This document shows, one piece after another, positions 9,252 through 17,804 of a stretch of DNA of 35,856 bases; within the stretch, counting starts at the first letter, position 1; each line of letters begins with the position of its first letter. Location: positions 1-35,856 of the forward strand of contig CAUTUX010000011.1 in the NCBI GenBank assembly GCA_963542015.1. Reading direction: 5' to 3'. This DNA is from CAUTUX01 sp963542015 (GTDB lineage Bacteria > Bacillota > Clostridia > Christensenellales > CAG-917). The notes below the pieces were generated by a model that saw nothing but the letters and a program-made list of their open reading frames with translations, ran no database searches and was not told the DNA's origin. A program made the translations under genes and the position numbers.

Positions 9252-10609
9252 CGAGACACGAACAAGATAAACTTGATGGCAATATAGCATCAAAGACATT
9301 TGATGAAGTTGCTTTAGGATATGATGAAGAGACAGCCGTAAAGGAAGCTGAAAGGTGTTTAAATTGTAAACATAAACCATGTGTATCAGGATGTCCTGTC
9401 AATATACATATTCCTGAATTTTTAAGCCAAGTTAAAAATAGAGATTTTGCAGGGGCATATAATACGATAAAGGAAAGCAATAATTTCCCAGCAATATGCG
9501 GAAGGGTATGCCCTCAAGAAAATCAATGTGAAAAAGTATGTGTACGAAACAAGGCTGGGGGAGCTGTTGCCATAGGTACTTTAGAGCGTTTTGTTGCAGA
9601 TTGGGCATATAAGAATTTAAAAGAAGAAAAGCATACAACCGAAGGAAATGGGATGAAAGTAGCTGTTGTTGGTTCAGGTCCAGCAGGTTTGTCATGTGCC
9701 TGTGAACTTGCCAAGAACGGATATACAGTAACGGTATTTGAAGCTCTTCATGAACTTGGTGGAGTTCTTAATTATGGCATCCCAGAGTTTAGGTTAAAAA
9801 AAGAGTTGGTTGAAAAAGAAATACAAGGTGCGGTGGATTTGGGTGTAACCTTTAAAACAAATGTTTTGATAGGAAGAACCCTAACAATTGATGATTTATT
9901 GCAAAAATACAATGCTGTCTTTATAGCCAATGGAGCTGGTCTCCCAGTCTTTTTAAATATTAAGGGAGAGAATTTAAACGGTGTATATTCTGCAAATGAA
10001 TACCTAACAAGGGTAAACCTCATGAAGGCATACGAAGATGACTGCACAACCCCAGTATTAAAGAAAAAAAATGTCGTCGTTGTTGGTGGTGGAAATGTAG
10101 CCATGGATGCAGCGAGAGTTGCAAGAAGACTAGGAGCAGAAGTGACGGTTGTATATCGTAGAGGACGAGAGGAAATGCCAGCAAGAAGAGATGAAGTACA
10201 TCATGCAGAACTTGAAGGTATTAAGTTCGCTTTCTTAACTAACCCAGTTGAAATAGTAGGGGAAAATGAAGTTGAAGGAATGAAATGTATCAAAATGCAA
10301 TTGGGAGAACCTGATAAAGATGGAAGAAGAAGTCCGATACCAATACAAGGTAGTGAATATATAATTGCATGTGAGGAAGTAATTGTAGCGTTGGGAACAA
10401 GACCAAACCCTATCATACGCAATACGACCCCAGATATTAAGTTCAACGAAAAAGGGACAATATGGACAGACAGTGAATTGAGAACTTCAAAGAAATTTGT
10501 ATATGCTGGTGGAGATGCTCAAACTGGGGCAGCAACTGTAATACTTGCAATGGGTGCAGGAAAAATTGCAGCGAAGACAATTATGGAAGATTTAAAGCAG
10601 GTGAAGTAA
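9245..10609 (+). CDS. nfnB: NfnB-type NADPH-dependent oxidoreductase large subunit
   Basis: 454-aa flavoprotein of the GltD/SudA family. The N-terminus has eight cysteines for two [4Fe-4S] clusters (C38, C41, C46, C50 and C85, C89, C95, C99). FAD-binding VVGSGPAGLS (141-150) and an NADPH-binding VVVGGGNVAMDAAR near residue 280 follow. Such proteins alone are often annotated as the glutamate synthase small subunit, but no GltB-type large subunit is present and the partner upstream is NfnA-like. I therefore infer NfnAB, balancing NADH, NADPH and ferredoxin in an anaerobe. The start overlaps nfnA by 7 bases with AAGGGG upstream; the stop shares one base with the obgE start (TAATG). Confidence 0.9.
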   Translation: MVTRHEQDKLDGNIASKTFDEVALGYDEETAVKEAERCLNCKHKPCVSGCPVNIHIPEFLSQVKNRDFAGAYNTIKESNNFPAICGRVCPQENQCEKVCVRNKAGGAVAIGTLERFVADWAYKNLKEEKHTTEGNGMKVAVVGSGPAGLSCACELAKNGYTVTVFEALHELGGVLNYGIPEFRLKKELVEKEIQGAVDLGVTFKTNVLIGRTLTIDDLLQKYNAVFIANGAGLPVFLNIKGENLNGVYSANEYLTRVNLMKAYEDDCTTPVLKKKNVVVVGGGNVAMDAARVARRLGAEVTVVYRRGREEMPARRDEVHHAELEGIKFAFLTNPVEIVGENEVEGMKCIKMQLGEPDKDGRRSPIPIQGSEYIIACEEVIVALGTRPNPIIRNTTPDIKFNEKGTIWTDSELRTSKKFVYAGGDAQTGAATVILAMGAGKIAAKTIMEDLKQVK

Positions 10610-11868
10610 TGTACTTAGATTATGTGAAAATATATGTAAAGGCTGGTAACGGTGGAGATGGAGCAGTTTCATTTCATAGAGAGAAATATGTAACTGACGG
10701 AGGACCAGACGGCGGAGATGGTGGTAAAGGTGGAGACATCATCTTTATTGCCACAAGTGAAAAAAACACTTTAATCGATTTTCGATATAAAAAACATTTT
10801 AGAGCTGGAGATGGTGAAAACGGACAAAAAAGGTTATGTACTGGAAAATCGGGTGAAGACTTAAAAATATATGTACCAGTTGGTACAGTTATAAAAGAAA
10901 CAGAATCTGGGAAAGTAATTGCGGACATGTTTGAAGATGGTGAAACCTTTATACCACTTAAAGGAGGAGAAGGTGGAAAGGGGAATAGTAGGTTCGCACA
11001 TTCCAGAAGACAGGCTCCAAACTTTTCACAGCTTGGGGAAAAGACAAAAGAATTTCAACTTACGTTAGAGTTAAAAACAATTGCCGATGTTGGATTAATA
11101 GGATTCCCAAATGTAGGAAAATCCACCTTACTCTCAGTCCTAACATCAGCCAAACCCAAAATAGCGAATTATCACTTTACAACCATCAACCCTAACTTGG
11201 GAGTTGTTGAATCATATAATGATTCATTTGTTATAGCAGATATACCAGGATTAATAGAGGGAGCTGGTGATGGGCTTGGACTTGGTCATTATTTTCTTAG
11301 GCACATTGAAAGAGTTCGATTGCTAATCCATATTATAGATGCATCTGCCAGTGAGGGGCGTGATCCATATCAAGATTATTTGATAATAAATGATGAATTA
11401 AAGAAATATTCTGAGGAATTGCTTAAAATTCCTCAAGTTATAGTTCTTTCAAAATGCGACCTTGTATTTGATAAGGCAACTCTTGAAAAACTCAAATCAA
11501 AGTTCACAGATCCAGCTGTTGAAATATCCTCATATGAGCATAAAGGACTGGATAATTTGCTTGAAATAGTACGGGAAAAACTTAAAGATATACCTAAAAA
11601 AGGAAGGACAGAAATTGAATATGAATTGAATGATAGAACTGACCCAAATCAATTTGGTATTGAAGTGTTGGGCGATAACATATATCTTATAAATGGAGGA
11701 TTAGTAGAGTATTTAAAGAAAATTATAACTATTTCTTCAGAAGATAGTTTCGCCCTATTTCAGAAGATTATAAAAGATAAAGGGGTTGTATCAGAATTGA
11801 AAAAGAAAGGAATGAAAGAAGGAGATACGGTTATAATCGGAGAAAGTGAATTTGAATGGGTAGATTAA
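10609..11868 (+). CDS. obgE: GTPase Obg, ribosome assembly factor
   Basis: Essential GTPase acting in 50S subunit assembly and stress signalling. Length 419 aa. The glycine-rich Obg fold (1-158) precedes the G domain: G1 GFPNVGKS (165-172), G3 DIPGLIEGA (211-219), and G4 SKCD (281-284, where the family usually has NKxD). A C-terminal OCT domain (about 340-419) marks the Firmicute/actinobacterial type. It is translationally coupled to nfnB and lies directly before nadD-yqeK-rsfS, an order seen widely in Firmicutes. rplU and rpmA, its common upstream partners, are absent here. Confidence 0.96.
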   Translation: MYLDYVKIYVKAGNGGDGAVSFHREKYVTDGGPDGGDGGKGGDIIFIATSEKNTLIDFRYKKHFRAGDGENGQKRLCTGKSGEDLKIYVPVGTVIKETESGKVIADMFEDGETFIPLKGGEGGKGNSRFAHSRRQAPNFSQLGEKTKEFQLTLELKTIADVGLIGFPNVGKSTLLSVLTSAKPKIANYHFTTINPNLGVVESYNDSFVIADIPGLIEGAGDGLGLGHYFLRHIERVRLLIHIIDASASEGRDPYQDYLIINDELKKYSEELLKIPQVIVLSKCDLVFDKATLEKLKSKFTDPAVEISSYEHKGLDNLLEIVREKLKDIPKKGRTEIEYELNDRTDPNQFGIEVLGDNIYLINGGLVEYLKKIITISSEDSFALFQKIIKDKGVVSELKKKGMKEGDTVIIGESEFEWVD

Positions 11869-11893
11869 ATACGATGCACTCCATAGGAGAGGA

Positions 11894-13378
11894 ATGAAAA
11901 AAGAAACATTAACATTAGTATTTGGTGGAACATTTGATCCATGTCATAAAGAACATTTAAGAATGGCAAACGCAGCCATGAAAGAAACAAAGGCAGACAG
12001 ATTAGTTATATGCCCAACATACAATCAAGAGTATAAGGACAAGAGCCAACTGCCATTTTCAAAGAGAGTACAGTTATTGAAAATCCTTTTTAAGGATGTA
12101 AAGTATAAAGTAAAGATAGACAATATTGAAAAAAAAAGAGAAGATCAGAATTTTTCCATATATGTTTTGAAAGAATTAGAAGAGAAATATGGAAAAATAG
12201 TATTTCTAATCGGTTCAGATAGTTTTTTAAACATAAGAAAGTGGGTACATTTTGCCGATTTGGTGAAATCATACAAGATTGCTGTTGTTGAGCGTGAAGG
12301 ATACAAAGTATCAAACAGTGATATAAATATGTTTAATAGAAAATATAATGCAGATGTAAAGCTCTTGAAGTTTAAAGGCAGAGAGGTTTCATCAACTGCT
12401 ATTAAGTCAGCGTTGTATCTCCAATCAAACACCCCATGGCTAACAAAACCACAAAAAGATTATTTAAAAGAAATAGGATTGTTTAACAAATATGCAGATA
12501 AAATAAAACAACTTAAAAGATTGCAGTCAAAGGAACTATTTGCACATACAAAAGCTGTCGTTACTACATGTCTTGATTTGCGTTCAAGATACAACTTTGA
12601 TGTTCCATATGAAAGTGTATTTTTGGCAGCTCTATTGCATGACTGTGCCAAGCAGGTTACCGACTACGCAAAATATAAAATTAAGGTTGACACAACATTC
12701 CCAAAAGTTGCTCATCAGTATGCTGGAGCAGCCCTTGCAAAGAAGTTATTCAAAGTATCAAAGAAAGATATTCTTAATGCTATAGAGTGTCATACAACGG
12801 CAAAAGCCGACATGAATATGCTGGAAAAGATTGTATATCTCGGAGACAGCATTTCATATGATAGAGAATATGAACCAATTCCAAAATTAAGAGAAATAGC
12901 ATTTAAGAATTTTGACCAGGGATTTATTGAAGTTCTTAAATACACATACAATAAGCACGTAAATACAATAATGCATAAAAATACTGAAGAAGCATATAAC
13001 TACTACATCTACGGCAAAGATATTCTTGATGTCATAAGGTTACGCAAATTCATATGCCATGAACTTGAAATGAATAAAGCTGAAGACATAACAGTCATAG
13101 ATGTTGCAGGAAGGACAAATATTGCGGACTATTTCATATTAGCCACATCACTTGGAGATAAGCATACCAATGCATTGGCAGATATAATTGAAAAGAAAGT
13201 TAAAGACGAATATGGCTTATATGCAATTAATGGAATATCAAATCAGAAAAATTGGCTTGTTCTTGACTACAACGGAGTAATGGTACATATATTCAATGAT
13301 GAAACACGGAAAGAGTATGATCTTGAAGGAATGTGGGCTAAAAACTGTAATTCGATTCGCAAGTTTCATGTTGAATGA
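11894..13378 (+). CDS. NadD-YqeK-RsfS three-domain fusion protein
   Basis: One 494-aa frame contains three proteins that are normally separate neighbours. Residues 1-195 are nicotinate-nucleotide adenylyltransferase (NadD): FGGTFDPCHKEH, where the usual HxGH is HKEH (H18, H21), GSDSF (107-111), and VSSTAIK (166-171). Residues 205-380 are a YqeK HD hydrolase (diadenosine tetraphosphate hydrolysis) with metal-ligand candidates H218, H249-D250, H274, H300 and D318. Residues 385-494 are the ribosome silencing factor RsfS (DYFILATS, NWLVLDYNGVMVHIF, YDLEGMW). There is no stop or frameshift at the junctions. Start ATG 11894 follows AGGAGAGG. All three activities look intact, although the Gly-to-Glu change in the HxGH motif could affect the NadD part. 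Confidence 0.93.
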   Translation: MKKETLTLVFGGTFDPCHKEHLRMANAAMKETKADRLVICPTYNQEYKDKSQLPFSKRVQLLKILFKDVKYKVKIDNIEKKREDQNFSIYVLKELEEKYGKIVFLIGSDSFLNIRKWVHFADLVKSYKIAVVEREGYKVSNSDINMFNRKYNADVKLLKFKGREVSSTAIKSALYLQSNTPWLTKPQKDYLKEIGLFNKYADKIKQLKRLQSKELFAHTKAVVTTCLDLRSRYNFDVPYESVFLAALLHDCAKQVTDYAKYKIKVDTTFPKVAHQYAGAALAKKLFKVSKKDILNAIECHTTAKADMNMLEKIVYLGDSISYDREYEPIPKLREIAFKNFDQGFIEVLKYTYNKHVNTIMHKNTEEAYNYYIYGKDILDVIRLRKFICHELEMNKAEDITVIDVAGRTNIADYFILATSLGDKHTNALADIIEKKVKDEYGLYAINGISNQKNWLVLDYNGVMVHIFNDETRKEYDLEGMWAKNCNSIRKFHVE

Positions 13379-13425
13379 GTATACATAATAAATTATAATA
13401 AATATATATTTATTTCGGAGGGGAA

Positions 13426-14634
13426 ATGAAAAGGAAACCAGTTTTGGCTGTTGTTGCTGTTTTTGTGATTATAGCCGTATTAGGTCTTTTTTCCGGTTGT
13501 ACAAAAAACGGAGTAAAGAAAGTTGTAGTATTGGGAGATTCTATAGCTGAAGCTGTTATCGGACCATCACCAATAACTGAAAGATATAACTATGGATATT
13601 ATGGTCTTCTTGATCAAGTTAATCCAAATCTTGAAGTCTATAATGCATCAGTTTCAGGGCATGAATCTGGGCATCTTTTAGATATACTTAATCAGGATTT
13701 GCCAAGTTATACACGAGACAAAAAGATATATAAAAATCCGAACTCAAGAAATATTGTAAATAAAATACAAGAAGCGGATATAATTCATGTTTCGATATTT
13801 GGTAACGATTTGCTTGGCGAATATATGAATGAGATTCTTGAAAACTTTGTGAATGCGGATTACGATGGTAAATTTGATGGTTTAACCGAAGAACAAAAAT
13901 CTGAAAAATTAAAGGATCCAGATTTTCTAAAGGGAGTTTCAGATAGATTACATAAAATAATGTATTCTGGTACAACTCATGATGAAACAGGTTTGTGGTC
14001 TGGCAATGTAGATGAAAATGCTAAGGCACTTGTTGAAAGACTTTCTCAATTAAAGAAAAAAGATGCAAAAGTATTTGTTCAGAAGATATACAGCCCAATT
14101 CATTCAAAAACTAATCTTGTAATGAATAAAGTAAAAGATGCTGTAAAGGAAAAGAAAGGTTTAGATTTCAATACAGAAGAAGGAAGAAAATATCTAAACA
14201 ACATAACAAAACAAATAATAAAAGTTTTGTTCAATCCATTAGAAAAATACATTGAGGGTAAAAGTGATTTTTCAACAATCGATCCGTTACCATATTACGA
14301 ATCATATGCAAACGGTAACGATGAAAAGGCAAGAGAGTTGATATTCCCAGACGGAATACACCCTACAAATATAGGACATGCTTTATTGTTCCAGTTAACT
14401 CAAAATGAATTTCATAAGAAAGGAATAATATCAGATGCTGATTTTAAGAAGGCACTTAAAAACTATAAGAATTTGAGAACTCAACAATACAAGAGACTTT
14501 TTAAGTCAAACAAGTTAAGTGAAGACAATAAGATATATCGTAAGATTAAAAAGGCAAAAACAATTGAAGAAGTTACCCAGATATATTTTGATGCAATTAA
14601 GGGTAAGACCCCAAACCTTGTTAGGAACTATTAA
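13426..14634 (+). CDS. SGNH/GDSL-type hydrolase lipoprotein
   Basis: 402 aa with a lipoprotein signal peptide (hydrophobic 5-22, lipobox LFSGC, lipidated C25). The mature protein has SGNH blocks: GDSIAEA with the catalytic serine S39, a block II glycine in SVSGHESG (about 78), block III GND (126-128), and block V DGIHPTNIGH with D309 and H312. It is therefore probably a surface-tethered esterase or acylhydrolase; the substrate is unknown. A long lysine-rich insertion lies between blocks III and V. RBS GGAGGGG precedes ATG 13426 and the 47-base gap upstream is AT-rich. A second lipoprotein follows after 11 bases. Confidence 0.85.
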   Translation: MKRKPVLAVVAVFVIIAVLGLFSGCTKNGVKKVVVLGDSIAEAVIGPSPITERYNYGYYGLLDQVNPNLEVYNASVSGHESGHLLDILNQDLPSYTRDKKIYKNPNSRNIVNKIQEADIIHVSIFGNDLLGEYMNEILENFVNADYDGKFDGLTEEQKSEKLKDPDFLKGVSDRLHKIMYSGTTHDETGLWSGNVDENAKALVERLSQLKKKDAKVFVQKIYSPIHSKTNLVMNKVKDAVKEKKGLDFNTEEGRKYLNNITKQIIKVLFNPLEKYIEGKSDFSTIDPLPYYESYANGNDEKARELIFPDGIHPTNIGHALLFQLTQNEFHKKGIISDADFKKALKNYKNLRTQQYKRLFKSNKLSEDNKIYRKIKKAKTIEEVTQIYFDAIKGKTPNLVRNY

Positions 14635-14645
14635 GAGGTGACAGC

Positions 14646-15587
14646 ATGAAAAAGAAAAGTATAATATTAACTATATTGATTTGTCTTTTGGCTATGCCGA
14701 TGATGCTTGCTGGATGTGTTAAGAAGACAAGTATCCTCACAGAATATGACTTTTTGAAATACTCTGAGATGACATACAGATCTGAAAAATATGGTGATCC
14801 AATGATATCAACATATCGTGAGATCTTAAAGAAAGTTTTATATAAAGAAGATGGAACAAGAATAAATAAGAGTGGATATGCAAAATTCACAAAGGCAGAT
14901 GAACTCACATTTAATTTTTATCCTAACTGGGAAATTATAAATACAGCTTTGGCAAGTGAAACAGCAAGAAAGGCAGCAGAAGACACAATACAAAATACAA
15001 TAAATAACTCATATCTTGTAAGTGGTAAGACAATAGGTGAATTTTTCAAGTACTTCATAAATGACTTGTTTGGTAGATATGTTCCAGGTTTAGACTTTTC
15101 AAGTCAGAAAGGAAGAGCAGATGCAATACTCAAATTAAAAAATACCATTGGGCTTGAGATAGATAAGAACGAGTTTTTGTTATCTAAAGAGTTTCAAGAT
15201 TTTATAGAAAATTTAATAAAGAACAATAAGTTGTCAAAATTAGAAATACCTGAGGGGTTTGGTTTTAAATTAAGGTTGAAACTTAAATCAAAGAAAGCAG
15301 TAATTCCTAATTACTTTAAAGATGGTTCAGATCTAACTGTCATCAAGCGTATAGCATCATTCAGTAAGTCTGACATGAGAGATGATAACTTCTTGGTTTT
15401 TGATGAGTTTGATGTAAGTAAGAGAAATGCAAAGACAGATGAAATTTTTGATAACATCATTGGGAATAGAAAGTATGACAAAGAAAACAATAAGGCAGAA
15501 TGGGAAGCAGCAAGAAACAAAGTAAATTTCATAATGCAAGGCAGAATAATGTTACTGCAACTTGACTTAATAGGTATCAGAGAATAG
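14646..15587 (+). CDS. Lipoprotein of unknown function
   Basis: 313 aa with a clear lipoprotein signal peptide (MKKKS start, hydrophobic core 6-20, lipobox MLAGC, C24). I recognise no domain in the mature part, which is lysine-rich and looks alpha-helical. AAGAGGTG precedes ATG 14646. It directly follows the SGNH lipoprotein and is probably co-transcribed with it, so the two may act together at the cell surface. A hairpin terminator follows the stop. Confidence 0.8.
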   Translation: MKKKSIILTILICLLAMPMMLAGCVKKTSILTEYDFLKYSEMTYRSEKYGDPMISTYREILKKVLYKEDGTRINKSGYAKFTKADELTFNFYPNWEIINTALASETARKAAEDTIQNTINNSYLVSGKTIGEFFKYFINDLFGRYVPGLDFSSQKGRADAILKLKNTIGLEIDKNEFLLSKEFQDFIENLIKNNKLSKLEIPEGFGFKLRLKLKSKKAVIPNYFKDGSDLTVIKRIASFSKSDMRDDNFLVFDEFDVSKRNAKTDEIFDNIIGNRKYDKENNKAEWEAARNKVNFIMQGRIMLLQLDLIGIRE

Positions 15588-15595
15588 TAAATAAT

Positions 15596-15621
15596 AAGGG
15601 GGCACCGCAAGGTGCTCTTTT
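15596..15621 (+). terminator. Intrinsic terminator with GNRA tetraloop
   Basis: GCACC/GGTGC stem (15602-15606 and 15611-15615) closed by a GCAA tetraloop, extended by G-T/G-C pairs and followed by CTTTT. It follows the lipoprotein gene ending at 15587. Confidence 0.75.
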
Positions 15622-15639
15622 AAGATGGGGGATAATAAA

Positions 15640-15936
15640 ATGTATAGTACCGTTATAGAATTTTCAAAAAAAATATCCGATATAGAACTTGGAAGGCTTA
15701 AAGAAATGGCATACGAGGCATTTAACAGCCAAATGGAGCATTTGGATAATGTCAGCACAGAAAAGTATGTAATTAAATATGAAGGGAATAAAGACAAATA
15801 TGCAAGCCTACAACTAGGCATTTTGCTTTTAAATACAGAAGACTTTGTTAAGTATGTAACAAAATGGGAATGGATTGATGAGATACCAGCAAATAATGTT
15901 GATATATTGGCATCAGACGGTGGCTTGTTAGAGTAA
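15640..15936 (+). CDS. Small hypothetical protein
   Basis: 98 aa starting at ATG 15640, which has GGGGGA at good spacing; the ATG at 15625 overlaps that ribosome site and is less likely. The protein is acidic, mixed alpha/beta, with no signal peptide or membrane segment and no domain I recognise (MYSTVIEFSKKISDIELG at its start). It is bracketed by two hairpin terminators, so it may be expressed on its own or by read-through. Confidence 0.6.
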   Translation: MYSTVIEFSKKISDIELGRLKEMAYEAFNSQMEHLDNVSTEKYVIKYEGNKDKYASLQLGILLLNTEDFVKYVTKWEWIDEIPANNVDILASDGGLLE

Positions 15937-15962
15937 CAAGCAACTTCCCGAGATTAAGATTT

Positions 15963-15986
15963 GAGAGTGAATTGGCACTCTTTTTT
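15963..15986 (+). terminator. Intrinsic terminator
   Basis: GAGTG/CACTC stem (15965-15969 and 15976-15980), extended by an A-T pair and followed by six Ts. It ends the plus-strand lipoprotein block before the convergent hipA gene. Confidence 0.75.
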
Positions 15987-16071
15987 CATTTCGTTAGAGG
16001 CGTATTCAATAGGGCTGTAATGCACAATAGAGATATCAAAGAAAACTCATGACCACACGAGATGGGGTAAT

Positions 16072-17175
16072 TTAAAGTTCTCTTAGCACAACACTTTTTA
16101 TAAGGTTAATAATTTCCAAACATTTGTGTTTTGGTATTTGTACAAACTTCCCAATCTCCAGAAGATCATTTTCTGATGGATTACCGTTACCACATACAGT
16201 CATTTCATGTTCAGTCATATTATGTGTTTTTGTGAGATCGAATGCGGGTGATAATTTATATGATTGAAGTTTATCATCAAAAACAAATGCGAAGTTGCGT
16301 CCATGGTCATCGCAATTGTGAGCTATGACATTAAAGCACATGCGTCTATATGCTTCGATAATATCATTCTTATCTGAACAGATTTTTTCTATAACTTGAA
16401 ACAAATGAATATAGTCTAAGTTTGGAATCTTATGAGAAGTTTCTAATATTGAAGAAAGTGAAATTATATGAACATCCTTATTGTCCAATCTATCAAAGCG
16501 TTTCGCACCAAAATACCCAGCACATTTTTTTGAAGGGAACAGTTTGTGAATATTTGTATTTATGCCACATTGTACAGCCAGTTCATTTATATAAAATTCT
16601 TCAGCTCCAACATCTGGCGAGTCACTTGTACAAGGAAATTTCACAATCCAAAACCCGCCATTATCAACAATGTGTGCTTTTGGTCTGGCTCCAGCACTTG
16701 AACCGCCAAGCCTATATATAGAGTCCAGATCAACATCCTCAACAGCATTGTCGTAAATCAGTAATACATCTTTGGCAATTTTATCAAGATCATTTAAAGC
16801 TTGTTGATTTTCTTTACATTGAGTAGGCTCATACTTTAGGGCTCCAAGACCGCTTGAATCTATGAGGGACAATCTGGTTAATGGAGATAGCTTATTAACA
16901 TTTACGCCTTGAGCTCTCAATGCACGAAGTTGGAGCAGAGCACCCCATCCATCAGGAAGTGAATCGTGGAATACTCCATAAAGACCGCCCAAAGAATCAT
17001 TTTTGCAGATGTAAATTCTATTGTCTAAGGGTAATGAAAAAGGAGAAATGGAAAAACCTGAAGTTATCCAATCTTCATCGTATTGAAAGGCTATTTCGTT
17101 ATTTTTAGTTTCAGCCAGAAAACCAACTATTTTGCCGTTATATGATACTGTAAGTTTCTTAATGCTATTTATCAT
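16072..17175 (-). CDS. hipA: HipA-family serine/threonine kinase toxin
   Basis: 367 aa starting at ATG 17175, which has AAGG nine bases upstream; upstream in-frame ATGs fall inside hipB and lack a site. N-terminal HipA domain: SPLTRLSLIDSSGLGALKYEP. Kinase domain: glycine-rich GGSSAGARPKA (157-166), ATP-binding K179 in WIVKF, catalytic loop HNCDDHGRN with D289, and metal aspartate D313 in SPAFDLT. The catalytic residues look intact. In the type family HipA phosphorylates glutamyl-tRNA synthetase and causes persistence; the target here is not known. It overlaps hipB by 11 bases, so the pair is translationally coupled. Confidence 0.9.
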   Translation of the reverse strand: MINSIKKLTVSYNGKIVGFLAETKNNEIAFQYDEDWITSGFSISPFSLPLDNRIYICKNDSLGGLYGVFHDSLPDGWGALLQLRALRAQGVNVNKLSPLTRLSLIDSSGLGALKYEPTQCKENQQALNDLDKIAKDVLLIYDNAVEDVDLDSIYRLGGSSAGARPKAHIVDNGGFWIVKFPCTSDSPDVGAEEFYINELAVQCGINTNIHKLFPSKKCAGYFGAKRFDRLDNKDVHIISLSSILETSHKIPNLDYIHLFQVIEKICSDKNDIIEAYRRMCFNVIAHNCDDHGRNFAFVFDDKLQSYKLSPAFDLTKTHNMTEHEMTVCGNGNPSENDLLEIGKFVQIPKHKCLEIINLIKSVVLREL

Positions 17176-17461
17176 TAGCATAATCCTTAAGATTAATAAT
17201 CTTTTCATTTTTAAATAAAAGATCAAAGTCTTCTAAGTAACCCAAAGCATTGGCAATTTTAAGTAGAGACGCAAGTGAAATTTCGCCACTTTTCTCAAAT
17301 CGCCTAATAGATGCAAAAGAAACTCCCGATAGCTCAGAAAGTTTCATCTGAGATACCTTACTTTCTTTACGACGTGCAATAACCCGATCAACTAGGTCAG
17401 ACGTTACACTCCCAATTGTTCTTGTCTGTACAAAATCACTTATGTCAAAATGTATATCCAT
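17165..17461 (-). CDS. hipB: HipB-like XRE-family antitoxin and repressor
   Basis: 98 aa with a Cro/C1-type HTH in the middle (KLSELSGVSFASIRRFEKSGEISLASLLKIANALG). It lies directly upstream of hipA and overlaps it, the standard antitoxin-toxin order. Homologues neutralise HipA and repress their own operon. The first ATG is only six bases beyond a strong -10 element, and no other plausible start precedes the HTH, so the mRNA appears leaderless. A perfect palindrome just upstream is the likely operator. Confidence 0.88.
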   Translation of the reverse strand: MDIHFDISDFVQTRTIGSVTSDLVDRVIARRKESKVSQMKLSELSGVSFASIRRFEKSGEISLASLLKIANALGYLEDFDLLFKNEKIINLKDYANDK

Positions 17462-17467
17462 GTCTAT

Positions 17468-17496
17468 ATAATAGCAATTTATGCCTAAAATGTGAA
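17468..17496 (-). promoter_or_regulatory. hipBA promoter, apparently leaderless
   Basis: On the minus strand TTCACA (17491-17496), a 17-base spacer and TATTAT (17468-17473), each 5 of 6 to consensus. The expected transcription start falls at or next to the A of the hipB ATG (17461). Confidence 0.7.
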
Positions 17497-17500
17497 TAAT

Positions 17501-17518
17501 TTGCTAATATATTAGCAA
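17501..17518. promoter_or_regulatory. Palindromic operator, likely HipB binding site
   Basis: TTGCTAATATATTAGCAA is an 18-bp perfect palindrome just upstream of the hipBA -35. A further half-site TAGCAA (17472-17477) overlaps the -10. Placement fits autoregulation by HipB. Confidence 0.7.
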
Positions 17519-17804
17519 TGTTTTTGAAAGAACAAAAAAGTGATTTGCATAATGCAGTTTTTCAAGTAATTTATAACTAGTCAGTCTAATCGGATGAATA
17601 TGCAGGATATAGGTCAGACATTATTCCATGTAGTTTTAGAATCCTGTTTGGGTATAGAGTGTTTAAAATTCAATCAGCAGATGATATTTTTTACACGATA
17701 AATACTTGTCAGAGTATTCTTCGGATGAATCTTTACTTACCTCCCTCAAAATCTGTACTTTTTATCTATTTTTTCCTATGATAAGTAAAGAAATGGAGCG
17801 AGTT
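17519..17804. other. Intergenic region between hipBA and fic
   Basis: Apart from the hipBA operator at its left edge, nothing recognisable is seen; no convincing promoter or hairpin for the fic gene was found. The frame of fic is open from 17706, but the ribosome site supports 17805. Confidence 0.4.

Noticed and set aside
9245..10609. Glutamate synthase small subunit
   Set aside because: No large subunit is present and the gene is coupled to an NfnA-type partner, so NfnB fits better.
15625..15639. ATG 15625 as the start of the small hypothetical protein
   Set aside because: Its first codons contain the ribosome-binding site of the better-placed ATG 15640.
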